From Symbiodinium natans (lineage: Eukaryota; Sar; Dinophyceae; Suessiales; Symbiodiniaceae), in NCBI GenBank assembly GCA_905221605.1, contig CAJNDS010000347.1, positions 718,001-782,000 on the forward strand: a stretch of DNA of 64,000 nucleotides. Direction: 5' to 3'. The position numbers and the translations under genes were made by a program. Under the pieces are notes generated by a model. The model was not told the DNA's origin, made no database searches, and saw nothing but the letters and a program-made list of their open reading frames with translations. How positions within the stretch are numbered: position 1 is the first letter of the stretch; every line of letters begins with the position of its first letter. Shown in pieces: positions 38,425-49,300 of this stretch.

Positions 38425-38655
38425 TGCAGGTTTAGAGGTTTAGAGGTTTAGAGGTTTAGAGGTTTAGAGGTTTAGAGGTTTAGAGGTTTAGAGGCTTAGA
38501 GGTTTAGAGGTTTAGAGGTTTAGAGGCTTTAGAGGTTTAGAGGTTTGGAGGTTTGGAGGCTTTAGAGGTTTAGAGGTTTAGAGGTTTAGAGGTTTAGAGG
38601 TTTAGAGGCTTTAGAGGTTTAGAGGTTTTAGAGGTTTTGAGGTTTAGAGGTTAGA
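38425..38655 (+). repeat. GAGGTTTA array (8-bp variant)
   Basis: About 27 units of an 8-bp derivative of TTTAGGG, with a few longer GAGGCTTTA units spaced through it. Confidence 0.95.
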
Positions 38656-38907
38656 GTTTTAGGGTTTCGGGAAGCTCGAACCTCCGCCCCTCAAGCTCTG
38701 AAGCCTTAGTTGCACAGTCTGATAAAACCCAAAGCTTCCCACTGACTATGGGCGAATACCTCCCGCCAAACCCTTAACCCTAAATCCTTATCGGTCGAAA
38801 CCCCAACTCTGCACCTTCTAAACCCTAAACCCTCAAACCTTGTGTTCCCTGGACCCTACACTCTAAACCCTAATCCTCAACATCCTCGCTTCCCTAAACC
38901 CTCACTA

Positions 38908-38970
38908 GGGTTTAGGGTTTAGGGTTTAGGGTTTAGGGTTTAGGGTTTAGGGTTTAGGGTTTAGGGAACC
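38908..38970 (+). repeat. TTTAGGG array
   Basis: Nine units. Confidence 0.9.
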
Positions 38971-39147
38971 CCGAAACCCTAAGAACTAAACCTTGTAAAG
39001 CCCCCCGAGGTCGAGAGAAGGTTCGAGTCTGTCACGTGTCGCGGCTTGGCAGCAGCTTGAGCTTCTGTGCCAGTCTAAGCCTCAAAAAGAATGGGGGTTG
39101 TTTAGGGTTTAGGGTTTAGGTTTTAGGGTTTAGGGTTTAGGGTTACG

Positions 39148-39240
39148 AAAAATACGGGACCCCTAACAGAGACCCCAAAAGAGTAGGCTTCCCTTATGAT
39201 AAGGATCCCAATAAGGTACCCCGAATTTGGGCAACCCCCG
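39148..39240. repeat. Dispersed repeat, family 6
   Basis: Second copy of the repeat at 31128-31215; a more diverged relative lies near 41918-41990. Confidence 0.6.
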
Positions 39241-39489
39241 CAAATGTGCTTGCTGGGCTACGCAGGCTTAAGTTTCCGAGATTCAGAACTTTCTCAGAAG
39301 GTTGAAGGATTGAAGGGCTTGCATCGCTGAACCCTAAACAAACCTAAGCAACCCCAAACCCTAAACCCTGAACCCTAAACCCTAAACCCTCGGAGGGCGC
39401 TCCTGTCTCAGGTATTTCAGACTTGCTTGGGGTGTAAGAGGCGCCATCAACCTGCCCAAGCTTTGAAATTCCTAGACTCCTTCTGGGAG

Positions 39490-39655
39490 TAGCCCTAAAC
39501 CCTAAACCCTAAACCCTAAACCCTAAACCCTAAACCCTAAACCCTAAACCCTAAACCCTAAACCCTAAACCCTAAACCCCTAAACCCTAAACCCTAAACC
39601 CTAAATCCCAAACCCTAAACCCTAAACCCTAAACCCTAAAGCCTAAACCCTCAGG
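39490..39655 (-). repeat. CCCTAAA array
   Basis: About 23 units. Confidence 0.95.
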
Positions 39656-40053
39656 GTTTAGGGTTTACCCGCCCCCTTCTACCTCAGGACTGTTTGGGGT
39701 GATCTCAGCGGTCTGACGCATCTACCTGTGTTTAGGGTTTAGGGTTTAGGGTTTGGGGTTTAGGCTTTAGGGTTTAGGGTGTTTATTTCTGCACAAGGGC
39801 TTGTTGAGGGGTATCCTAGTTCCCTAGTTCCCGAGAGTTAGGGGTGGATGAGTGGTCTCAGACCTCCAGGTGTTTAGGGTTTAGGGTGCGGGCGGTTCAG
39901 GGTTTGCGCTTTTCCGGGCAGGTTCATAGGCGGGTCCCTGGCGTTCGGGTGCCGCGTTTGAGCGTGCCGCCTTCTAACTCCGAATGCCCAGGTTCTCCCC
40001 ATCAGTGACCTCCACGTGGGATGATGAGGACCCACCATAAATCCTAAACCCTA

Positions 40054-40193
40054 TATTAATATAAACCCTAAACCCTAAACCCTAAACCCTAAACCCTAAA
40101 CCCTAAACCCTAAACCCTAAACCCTAAACCCTAAACCCTAAACCCTAAACCCTAAACCCTAAACCCTAAACCCTAAACCCTAAACCCTAAACC
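40054..40193 (-). repeat. CCCTAAA array
   Basis: About 19 perfect units. Confidence 0.95.
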
Positions 40194-40269
40194 CAGTCTT
40201 TTGATTGTCGCCGTGGGCCAGGGGCACATCAATGAAGATCCGGAGGGCGATGCCCTATGATCCAGTAGA

Positions 40270-40514
40270 CTACTTGCAGGCTAGGGTACTTATAACCCAC
40301 TATCTGCTTGAGAACCCCACAAGAAAACTAATCCCTGTAATACTTATAAGGAAGAATACTTTAAATTTTTGGGGGTTCTTAAGCAATCAGTAGTAACCCA
40401 ATTCTAAATGTAGCTATAACCCACTTATAAGCCCCTTAAGTACCCTAAAAGGGTTATAATTGGGTTACAAGTACAGTTGTAATTGGGTTACTAAGTACCA
40501 TGAAGCTCCACGTA
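40270..40514. mobile_element. Foldback element, family 2, long form
   Basis: TACTTGCAGGCTAGGGTACT at the left, AAGTACCATGAAGCTCCA at the right. Its inner part (GGGGGTTCTTAAGCAATCAG) has a relative at 43840-43880, outside the nearby family 2 copy. Confidence 0.55.
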
Positions 40515-40943
40515 GGATGCCCAGTAGTGCCCTTATTCCCATTTTTTTTTGTTGGGGGGGTTTCCCTTGTTTCACAGCTTTAGGCCAAAAAGGGCACCCT
40601 GTTTAGTTCTAGGTTACTGGGCCATCCAGTAGACGAGTTGAGAAATGTGTGGTGATAGGAGCGACTAGCTTCCGGTCTTTGGCCCTTAGCATGGTGCCTT
40701 ACCTTTTTAAAGGGTTCTGAAGTATGGGCCCCGAATTTGTAGAGGGTATATAAGGGGTATATAAGGGCCCCGGGTCCCCTTTTCAGGGCCCATCCTAAGG
40801 GACCATGCAACTACCCTAAGAGTCTTTCAGTTACAGAGAAGCAGCTTTCCCAGCGCGGCACACTTTGATTGTCTTTCCCCCTCGTTACATTCCCGAAACG
40901 CCCTAACCTCGGACAGTGACCCTAAACCCGAAACCCTTAAACC

Positions 40944-41041
40944 TTGGGATGTTCCCCCTTTTTCTAAAAGTCCTTAACGGGGATTATAGTACCCCATTAT
41001 AATCCCGGTGACGGGCTGTTAGTTTAGGGGGAAGATCCCAA
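40944..41041. mobile_element. Foldback element, family 1, diverged
   Basis: Left arm TTGGGATGTTCCCCC, right arm GGGGGAAGATCCCAA. Confidence 0.7.
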
Positions 41042-41394
41042 CTTAACCCAGAACCTTCTGCGGGAGGCCTCCAACTCACAGCCGGAAGTGTTCGCTGAGG
41101 CGCTGTAAGGCCTTGCTGGAGTTGGGGTTCGTGGGGTTTCATGGCCCAGGGTTATGCAAAAACCCTAAACCCTAAACCCGAAACCCGAAACCCTACATCA
41201 AACCCTGAACATTCGGAGCCAAGAGACCAAAGGGCTCAACTTTTGGGTGTCCATCGGGTCTTGGTATCATATGTTTCTTAATGTTAATTCTTTTTGGGCT
41301 CCTCTTACACCATGGTCTTTTTCTCCTGACTACGGTTCCTTTCGAAATTCCTAGTGCAATCTTATAGTTAAAGCACCCCAAAAAGAGCAACCCT

Positions 41395-41545
41395 ACCCTA
41401 AACCCTAAACCCTAAACCTAAACCCTAAACCCTACACCCTAAACCCTAAACCCTAAACCCTAGACCCTAAACCCTAAACCCTAAACCCTAAACCCTAAAC
41501 CCTAAACCCTAAACCCTAAACCCTAAACCCTAAACCCTAAACCGT
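41395..41545 (-). repeat. CCCTAAA array
   Basis: About 21 units. Confidence 0.95.
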
Positions 41546-42000
41546 AAACCGACCACAAGTTGGAGACCCACATGAAGAACCCGTAGGCTCGAAGTCGGGG
41601 TCGTGCTGCCAGGCCAGAAACCCCACACCCACACGTGTGGGGTTAGGGTTTAGGGTTTAGGGTTTCGGGTTTAGGGTTTAGGGTTTAGGGTTTGTTGTTT
41701 AGGATCGTGTGGGGTTGGGGGTGGGGGTTAGGGTTCAAGGTTTAGGATTCACGGTTGAGGGTTTAGGCGCGTCTGTTTTTTTGGAGGGGTGCTCCCTCCA
41801 GCGTGTCAGCGGTCGATGAGGCGTTTCATGTTGGATGCTTTGAAAGCAGCTTGTGGAGTGGGGTTTCATCACACATGAAGAATCCTTAGCCCAATGCCCT
41901 CAACCCAAAACCCTGTATGGGGGTTTCCGAGAAAAAGGGTTCCCTTTCTGATGAGATCGTTAAGGGGATTCTAGAAAATGTGGGGTATCAGTAGAGGTAC

Positions 42001-42107
42001 TTTGGGACGCTCCCCCCTGTACTAACAGCCCGTAATAGGGATTATGGTACCCCCCCCCTATTTTACGCCGAAATAAAGGACTGCTAGTATAATCGGGAAC
42101 GCCCCTA
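42001..42107. mobile_element. Foldback element, family 1, diverged
   Basis: TTTGGGACGCTCCCCCC at the left, inner arms ACTAACAGCCC / GGACTGCTAGTATAA. Confidence 0.6.
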
Positions 42108-42957
42108 GTGGGAAAATGCCCAGATCTTACCACCCATGGGGCCCCCTGAGTCCTAAACCCTAGACTGTAGGGCTTCGGATTGAGGGTTTAGGGCTTAGGG
42201 TTAAGGGTTTAGGGCTTAGGGTTTAGGGCTTGGGGTCCCGAAGCTTAAGTACCCGGAAACCCTTCGACAGCCATGCGAATTCCTTCATCGAGCCCTGACA
42301 GCAGCCTCTGATAGTGACCATCGTGCTGGGAGGCTGGGATTGGTTTATGGTTGTTTGGGTACAGGGCTTGGGGCTTAGGGTTTGGGGTTTGGAGTTTAGG
42401 GTTTTGAGGTTAGGGTACTCTTTTTTGGCCCTGGGCTTTTGCAGGGATTATTTGGTTTGGGGAGTAGGTGGCTTCTAAACTGGTCTCGTGCGCCCAGCCA
42501 GACCCTGATTCCTCAGCGCCCTCTTTTCCGCGTCGGGGCGCCGCCTAACATGCCCCTGAAAGGGGTCCGGAGGGCGCGAGGGCCCATGTTGTTGTCCTTT
42601 GCCTCTGGCCATCGTAATTCATGGGGGTTAGTTTAGGGGTTCAGCTCTGCGGAGTTCCTTATCCCTGCGATCCGAGGCCTAAAAGTCAGAGAGAAGAGAG
42701 AGGAATCAAACCCCAAACCCTAAACCCCAAACCCTAAACCCTAAACCCTAAACCCCAAACTTTTAAACCCTGAAGGTTGCCGGTGTTGTCCTATACCTCG
42801 CGCTTGACCTTAATGTCCGCTAACATACATCTGGGCCGGGCTGCATGAAGATTCGACCTTCCTGGAGGGAGACGTGGTCAGTTCTCAAGTCATGGTTTTT
42901 TTGTTGGGTGCCCAAAGTATTGGGGTCCTCCTGAAAAGAGTGACATCATATCACTTA

Positions 42958-43091
42958 CTGGTTCTTAGGAGGGAATGAGGGAATGAGGTTCGGTTCTCGA
43001 ATATATATGTAGATGCATAACACCTTAAGGGTATGTATAAGGGGGATATAGGGTATCTTTTCTTCCCTCACTCCCTGCGAAGAACCAGGGG
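42958..43091. mobile_element. Foldback element, family 3
   Basis: CTGGTTCTTAGGAGGGAATG at the left; CACTCCCTGCGAAGAACCAG at the right, AT-rich centre. Confidence 0.7.
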
Positions 43092-43557
43092 GTATAGAGA
43101 AGTAACTATGTAGCAAAAGGCAGAGCATCAGCGCTGTCACAGTGGTTCATCCCGCAGGACTGCCCTAAACCCTCACTTTAGTCTACACCCTTGACCCCAA
43201 ACCCCAAAACCCCAAATCCTAAGCCCTAAACCCCAAGCCCTAAACAGAAGGGGTCTTGGCCCTAGGCCCTTCAACCGCAGAGTAGCCAAGGCAGAGGGTG
43301 GTTGCATGTTCCGCTGCTAAGCAGCCTCGCAGACAGCTTCTGGGTGCTTTGAGGGTTTAAGGTTGCGGGAGCTTATCCACCTTCTGTTTAGGGTTTAGGG
43401 TATAAGGTTTAGGGTTTAGGAAGTGCGGGGAGGGAGGGGGGGCGGTTGTCTGTTCGGGTATAGGGCTGAAGGTCTTGGGTTCGAGGGTCCACTATAATTA
43501 GGCGGAAGTCATAGGATCTGAATCATGGGGCTTTTCCTAGCATGCTCAGTAGCAGCC

Positions 43558-43690
43558 ATACTGGGAGGTTCATGGTACTTATTACACAACTATAACTGTG
43601 CTGAAGATCATATTAGGACTTAAGGGGCTTATAAGTGGGTTCTAAGTACAGTTATGATTCGTTTACGAAGTACCATGAACCTCCAAGTAC
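43558..43690. mobile_element. Foldback element, family 2
   Basis: TACTGGGAGGTTCATGGTAC at the left and GTACCATGAACCTCCAAGTA at the right. Confidence 0.75.
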
Positions 43691-44805
43691 CCATTGCATT
43701 CTCAGGGTCTCCATTATGGTAGTCTTGCCAGTTCTACTTGGAGCAACACGGGAACCATACCTTAGTTCGCGATTATTTGCTGAAGAATCCCCGCAAGAAA
43801 AGCTTCGTCCTTATAAGGGCAATATTAGAGTTATTGATTTTTCTTTGGAGGGTTCTTAAGCGAATAGTCGTTAGCCATGTGTCGTTTCAGGGTGTATAGG
43901 GGTTAGGGCGGCTCGGGACCCGAAGCAGGCTACGCTTTAGTTATTTACGGCCAGCTTTGTCAGCTTGGCAAATCGCCGTGAGCAAAGAAGCGGGAAAAAA
44001 CCCCAAGGGACGGGCGTGCGGAGGCTGTCAAGGCCGTTGAGAAGGTTGTAGTTGCGCATGTCCCTTTGAAAGCATAAACCCTGAACCCTATCAACCCTAT
44101 AAGCCCTATAAACCCCATAAACCCTATAAACCCTGTAAACCCTATAAACCCTATAAACCCTATAAACCAAACAAACCCAAAAACCCTGAGGTTTGGCCCG
44201 AAAGCCTGACATGTTCGGGGCGTTGACATCCGGTCGGCACCCTGATTCTAGCCCTACACCTCAAGCCCTTAAACCCTCAAACCTCAACGCTGTGAGGGTT
44301 TCCACGACGAAGGCTATGTCCTGGAAATGGGACCGACTCCAGTTTAAACTTTAAACCACTGTGCCCAAAGCCCCAAAAGAGCTCCCACAACTCTAAACCC
44401 CTGCCCAAACTGTAGCCCCAAGAAAGGCAAACTTGATTGCCCCGAGCCCAGAACCCCCATTACCCTGCCACCCTGAACCCCAAACCCGAATCCCCACCAC
44501 GCTATATGAACCCTAAGCCCTAAACCCTGAACCCCAATCCCTAACCCTAATCCCTAAACCCTAAACCCAATGCACAGCCTCTCTCCTCTGTCACTTCGGA
44601 CCGAAAGGGGGCTGCCATAGCCCGACTAGACTCAGGGCCTTCGGCGTTCCATCCGCGCGAGCGGGGGCCCGAGCGGCACAAGGGTGAAGCTTCGGGCACC
44701 TAAACCCTAAACCCTAAACCCTAATCCCTTAAGACCTAAGCCCTAAACCCTAAACCCCAAACCCTAAACCCTAGAGCCCAAACCCCAAACCCTAAACCCT
44801 GACAG

Positions 44806-44850
44806 GTGCACCGGCTGATGTCATGCCAGGGCAAGACAGACCTCATTAGG
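44806..44850 (+). CDS. Candidate exon, gene unknown
   Basis: Acceptor CTGACAG|, then VHRLMSCQGKTDLIR up to AGG|GTTTAG, where the donor would be the first unit of a TTTAGGG run. CCCTAAA units precede it. Confidence 0.35.
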
Positions 44851-45384
44851 GTTTAGGGCTTGAGGGTTTTTAGGGGTTTCGGGTGTGTCTTTGGGTTCTG
44901 GGGACCTTAAACCAGTTTTTAAGGGAGGGGGGGTTCAAGCGGGGCAGGTACCTAAGGGAACCTTAGGGAAGCTTTGGGAGCCTTAGGGAGTAGTTGGGAG
45001 TATTAGGGAACCTTGGGTACATACCCCCCCCCTGGCACACCCCTCCCTTAAGAACCCTATAAAGGTAGGTTTTGGGCTCTGAAGGTCGGGTTTAGGGTGT
45101 AGGGCTGGTAGGGAAGGTACCTTCTTCGGGGAATTGGGTACCATATTTAGTCCGTAAACTGGGTTCTATCGTGGTAGGGAAGGTACCTAGTTCTGCAATT
45201 CCCTGCCAGAGGCAGTAAGCACACCCCGCACCCCGCAAAATATCTCTAAAACAATGAACGCCCGGACTCAAATCAATGCTAGACTAAACTCCGAACCCAA
45301 AGCACCCGGCAACCCCATAAAGCCGAATTTCGAAGGGTGCTCGGGTTTCCTAAGCAACCCCCTGAAAGGCCCCAACCCTCAACG

Positions 45385-45610
45385 CCCTCCAACCCTCCAA
45401 CCCTCCAACCCTCCAACCCTCCAACCCTCCAACCCTCCAACCCTCCAACCCTCCAACCCTCCAACCCTCCAACCCTCCAACCCTCCAACCCTCCAACCCT
45501 CCAACCCTCCAACCCTCCAACCCTCCAACCCTCCAACCCTCCCACCCTCCCACCCTCCAACCCTAAACCCTAAACCCTAAACCCTAAACCCTAAACCCTA
45601 AACCCTAATT
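45385..45610 (-). repeat. CCAACCCT array (8-bp) passing into CCCTAAA
   Basis: About 20 perfect 8-bp units, two CCCACCCT units, then eight CCCTAAA units. The Asn-Pro-Pro-Thr-Leu-Gln-Pro-Ser ORFs across it are repeat artefacts. Confidence 0.95.
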
Positions 45611-45627
45611 CCTCCCATCAAGCCCAG

Positions 45628-45679
45628 GTGGAGCAGAAGCCGAAGGTACCCAATCTAATCGCCCGGGAGCTGAGTCCCA
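45628..45679 (+). CDS. Candidate exon, gene unknown
   Basis: Acceptor GCCCAG|, GT donor at 45680. VEQKPKVPNLIARELSP. CCCTAAA before it and TTTAGGG-like units after it. Confidence 0.35.
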
Positions 45680-46258
45680 GTCGATTTCAGGGTTCAGGGT
45701 TTGAGGGTTTACGGTTCGAGGGGTTAGGGTTTCCGGGTTTTAGGGTTTGAGGGTTTGAGGGTTTTAGGGTTTCCGGGTTTTAGGGTTTGCGGGTTTGAGG
45801 GTTTGAGGGTTTTAGGGTTTTAGGGTTTGAGGGTTTAGGGTTTAGGGTTTAGGGCTACGGGGGTTCAACTGTCGGGCTGGGCGTTTCTGGCCGATTCAAA
45901 CACTCGATTTGCCTTAAACCATAAACCTGAAACCCTAAACGGTTTAGGGCCTAAACCTTAAATTCCAAACTTCCATCCCCAACTGTTAACCCACACGCCC
46001 TAAACGTTATACCACCAAACCTACCGGCATTTTGTCATTAAAAGTCAGGTAGGAAAAGGGTTGCGCGACCAAACCCTTGTTCCCCAGACCCTAAACCCCA
46101 GCTCTATAGACCCTAAACCCTAAACCCTAGACCTAGAAACTCTAGGGTTTCCCTAAAAACCCTGGAAACCCTAAAAACCCTGAAGCCCTACACCCTAAAC
46201 CCGAAACCCGAAACCCTAAACCCGAAACCCCCTCAAGTGCTTCTGAGGCAACGAAGCC

Positions 46259-46321
46259 ATGGTCCGGCTCTCGCTGGCCCTGCTGGCGCCCCTGGCGTGG
46301 GCCCTGAAGCCGGCCGCCCCA
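46259..46321 (+). CDS. Signal-peptide exon, possible first exon of gene B
   Basis: MVRLSLALLAPLAWALKPAA then P: Arg, a hydrophobic core and a small-residue end. The GC donor at 46322 gives phase 0. The exon linking it to 48606 was not found, so it may belong to another gene. Confidence 0.45.
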
Positions 46322-49300
46322 GCTTTTCAATCCTAAACCCTAAACCCTAAACCTTAAACCCTAAACCCTAAACCCTAAACCCTAAACCCTAAACCCTAAA
46401 CCCTAAACCCTAACGTTTACGCACGTTTCGGTTCACTTGTAATTGTATTCTCTTTGGGCTTAGAGTTGAGGGTGTAGGTTTTTAAACCCGCACCCCCCTT
46501 TGGCTCAAGGCCGCGTCGGGCTGGCCCAGAAATTCTGGACATCCTTCGAGTGTTGCGCCAGGCACCGCTTGTCTTACTGGATCATGTTTTCACGGCCCGG
46601 TAGGAACGACAACTTGCAGGGTCCATGCTGACAAGCGTGACTCTAGATTGGTCAAAACGAATGGCAGGCTCAGGGCAGGGCGTGCTGCGCTCAAGTCTGC
46701 GTTCTTCCAAGCAATTTCGTAACGCCCCAGCATCGATGCCAGCCAGGGGGATGTTGCGCAAGCATTGCAAGTGATGAACCTTGTTCCTCGCTACTTCTAA
46801 ATGCGTGTCAGGGAGAATTGGTTGTTTTCCGCCAGGGACATCATCCTGCTGAAGGTGCGGCTGATCGTCCTTTCCACATGCGTTACCATCTGTTCAACTC
46901 TGTCCCAGAACGCAAAAAATGGCTGGGGAAGAAAATTACCAATCCTCCATTCGCCTCAAGTTGTTCTTCGAGGCACAAGCCACCTCAATCGTCTCAGACT
47001 GCCTGGTACCTGTAGGAACAGAACACGGCTCAACGAGGCCAAGGCACAGACTGCACCTTCTCCACTGCATTTTTGGCCGAGCGGGTCAAGTGGAGCATCA
47101 CTGGGGAGCATGTCGACCAATCTGCTGATGGCCAATCGTTTCTCCCAAGCGGTGCCCCCTCCGTTTGTCCATGGATACGGAGCCAAAAAGAAAGGAGCGG
47201 CGTGCTTTCATCTTGTTTCGCATGCCGGTCTGGCGTTGTGCCCATGCATGTCCACTGGACAGTATACTTTGGCTCGCATGTGCAGCCCACCTTTTCTAGG
47301 GCGAGGAATTGCCATGAGGGACAACTGCTACGCTGTCGGTCTTAGTGACATGCTGGGATGATGTCTTTTCAATGCGGGCGCAGGCTGCCGTCATGGCTTT
47401 CGCATTCCAGTACCGATAGTCGCCGGCATCCACTTCCTGACGACATGCATGGCCACCATATCCGAACCCGCTCATGGCCAAAGTAATAAACCCGTGGAGC
47501 TTTCTTGACACATCCTCGCTCACCAGGTTTGGGTCCTTTGATCATCCTCGCACCAGCTTGTGGAGCTTACTTTCAAAGGCTGCACGTGTGACGCGGGGCA
47601 GCACAGTGGGCCGGTCTATATTGCGACGAGGTGAGACGGTCAAACTACTTGGAGGAGCAACACAGCAAACAAAACAACACACCACACCCAAGAGAAAGCG
47701 AAGCAACAGCAATCGAATCCTACCCTAAACCCTGGAGATGTTACCGGAGGGGGGTCTGACCGTACGCCCGAAGGCGGTTTGCGGGAAGAAGGGTTAGGGT
47801 TTACGGTTCAGGGGTTTTGGGGTTTGGTTTGGGTTCGAGTTTGGGGGTTAGGGGTTTTGGGGCTTAGGACGTTCATGTCTTGGGCAGGCCAACCTCCGAT
47901 ATCCGCTGTCAGACATACTGAAGAGACAACCCATCAGGCCAAGAGTAGTTGTTAGATAGTTCAGTTTTCAGCATGTCTTTAGATGAGGCAACATCTTCTA
48001 AACCAGAGCGGCTTTGATCACGTAGTATTTCTTCAGTCATTTGCCGGGCCTTTTCTAGTTCCACTTAGTAGCAGAAGGGTGTCCTCAGCGCTGCTTGCAA
48101 TCCCAATTCGAAAAAATGCAGTGGTTCGCCTTCCAGAAAGGGTTTAGGGTGTTGGGAACCCTAAATTTTAGGGTCTTTTGGGGTTTAAGGTCTGTTTAGG
48201 TTTGGGGGTGTAGGCGTGCAGGCTTTTTTGGGGTTCAGGGGGGCTTAGCCTTTTGAGATCTAGGTTCGTCGAAGGCCTAAGCCCTAAGCCCGAACCCTCG
48301 ACACCCTAGAAACACTAGAAACCCCAAAAGTTTAGGGTTTAGGGTTTAGGGTTTAAACCCTGAGCCCCTAAGCCATAGAGACCCTAGAAACTCCAGCACA
48401 AACTTTCCGCCCAGACATTGTACTTCGAGAGCCGTTCGGAGGGTTCAGGTCAGAACCGTGGAACACACAGCCCTAAACCCTAAACCCTAAACCCTAAACT
48501 GAACCCTAAACCCTAAACCCTAAACCCCACACCCCAAACCCTAAACCATCTCAACTCCCCGAAGCCCAAGCACGAAGCGGCCCAAGCGGACCAAGGATGA
48601 AAGAGGACAAGCTCTGCTCCGACTGGACCTGCGGCCCTTTGCCTCAGAGCCGAAGCTGGTGGAGGGCCGGGTTTTAGGGCTTCGGGTTTTGAGGGTTTTT
48701 AGGGTGTTTAGGGTGTTTAGGGTGTTTAGGGTTTTTAGGGTTCTTAGGGTTTTAGGGTTTTTAGGGTTTTTGGGGTTTTGGGGTTTTTAGGGCTTTTAGG
48801 GTTTTTTAGGGTTTTGTTGGGGTTTTAGGGTTTGGGGTTTTGGGTTTTTTCGGGGTTTGGGGTTTAGGGTGAAGGGTTTAAGAGTTGGGTTGCTTGAGGT
48901 TTGGCTGTAGGGTTTGGTTGAGGGTTCGGAGTTTAGGGTTTAGGGTTTAGGGGTTCAGGATGTCGCCTCAGAATGCTGGCGGAAGTGTGAGTGAGCTTCT
49001 GGCTGAAGGGCCCTGGACCCCAAACCCTAAACCCCAAACCCTACATCCTCAACCCCACGCCCCAAACCCTGAATCCTAAACTCCAAACTCTAAACCCTTA
49101 ACCCCTACCCTAAACCCTAAACCCTGAACCCTAAACGGCGGTTTCTGTAAAGGATCCTGGTCAACTCTGAACACTGTAAACCCTAAGCACGTTAGGCACC
49201 CTAAGCACCTTAAACCCCAAACCCCAAATTCCTAAATCCTAAGCCCGAAGCCCTAAGCCTCAAGCCTCAAACCTCAAGCCTCAAGCCCTAAGCCCTAAGC

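Larger units (their letters stand above)
34738..44805 (+). other. Gene-poor stretch between the traced end of gene A and the next candidate exon
   Basis: It holds telomere-like arrays, foldback elements and other short repeats. Coding islands with splice-like borders exist at 35971-36039 (SLDGMAERALSDDEAG), from 36605 (CLFEGLQQKGGYQFGG) and at 39688-39727 (TVWGDLSGLTHLP). I could not join these in phase to gene A. It may be intergenic, or the tail of gene A may run through it. The longest open frames here are not supported. Confidence 0.4.

Noticed and set aside
45254-45580. Open frames of repeated Asn-Pro-Pro-Thr-Leu-Gln-Pro-Ser or Gly-Gly-Leu-Glu-Gly-Trp-Arg-Val
   Set aside because: The 8-bp CCAACCCT repeat is open in every frame because its length is not a multiple of three; no start context or splice logic supports a gene.
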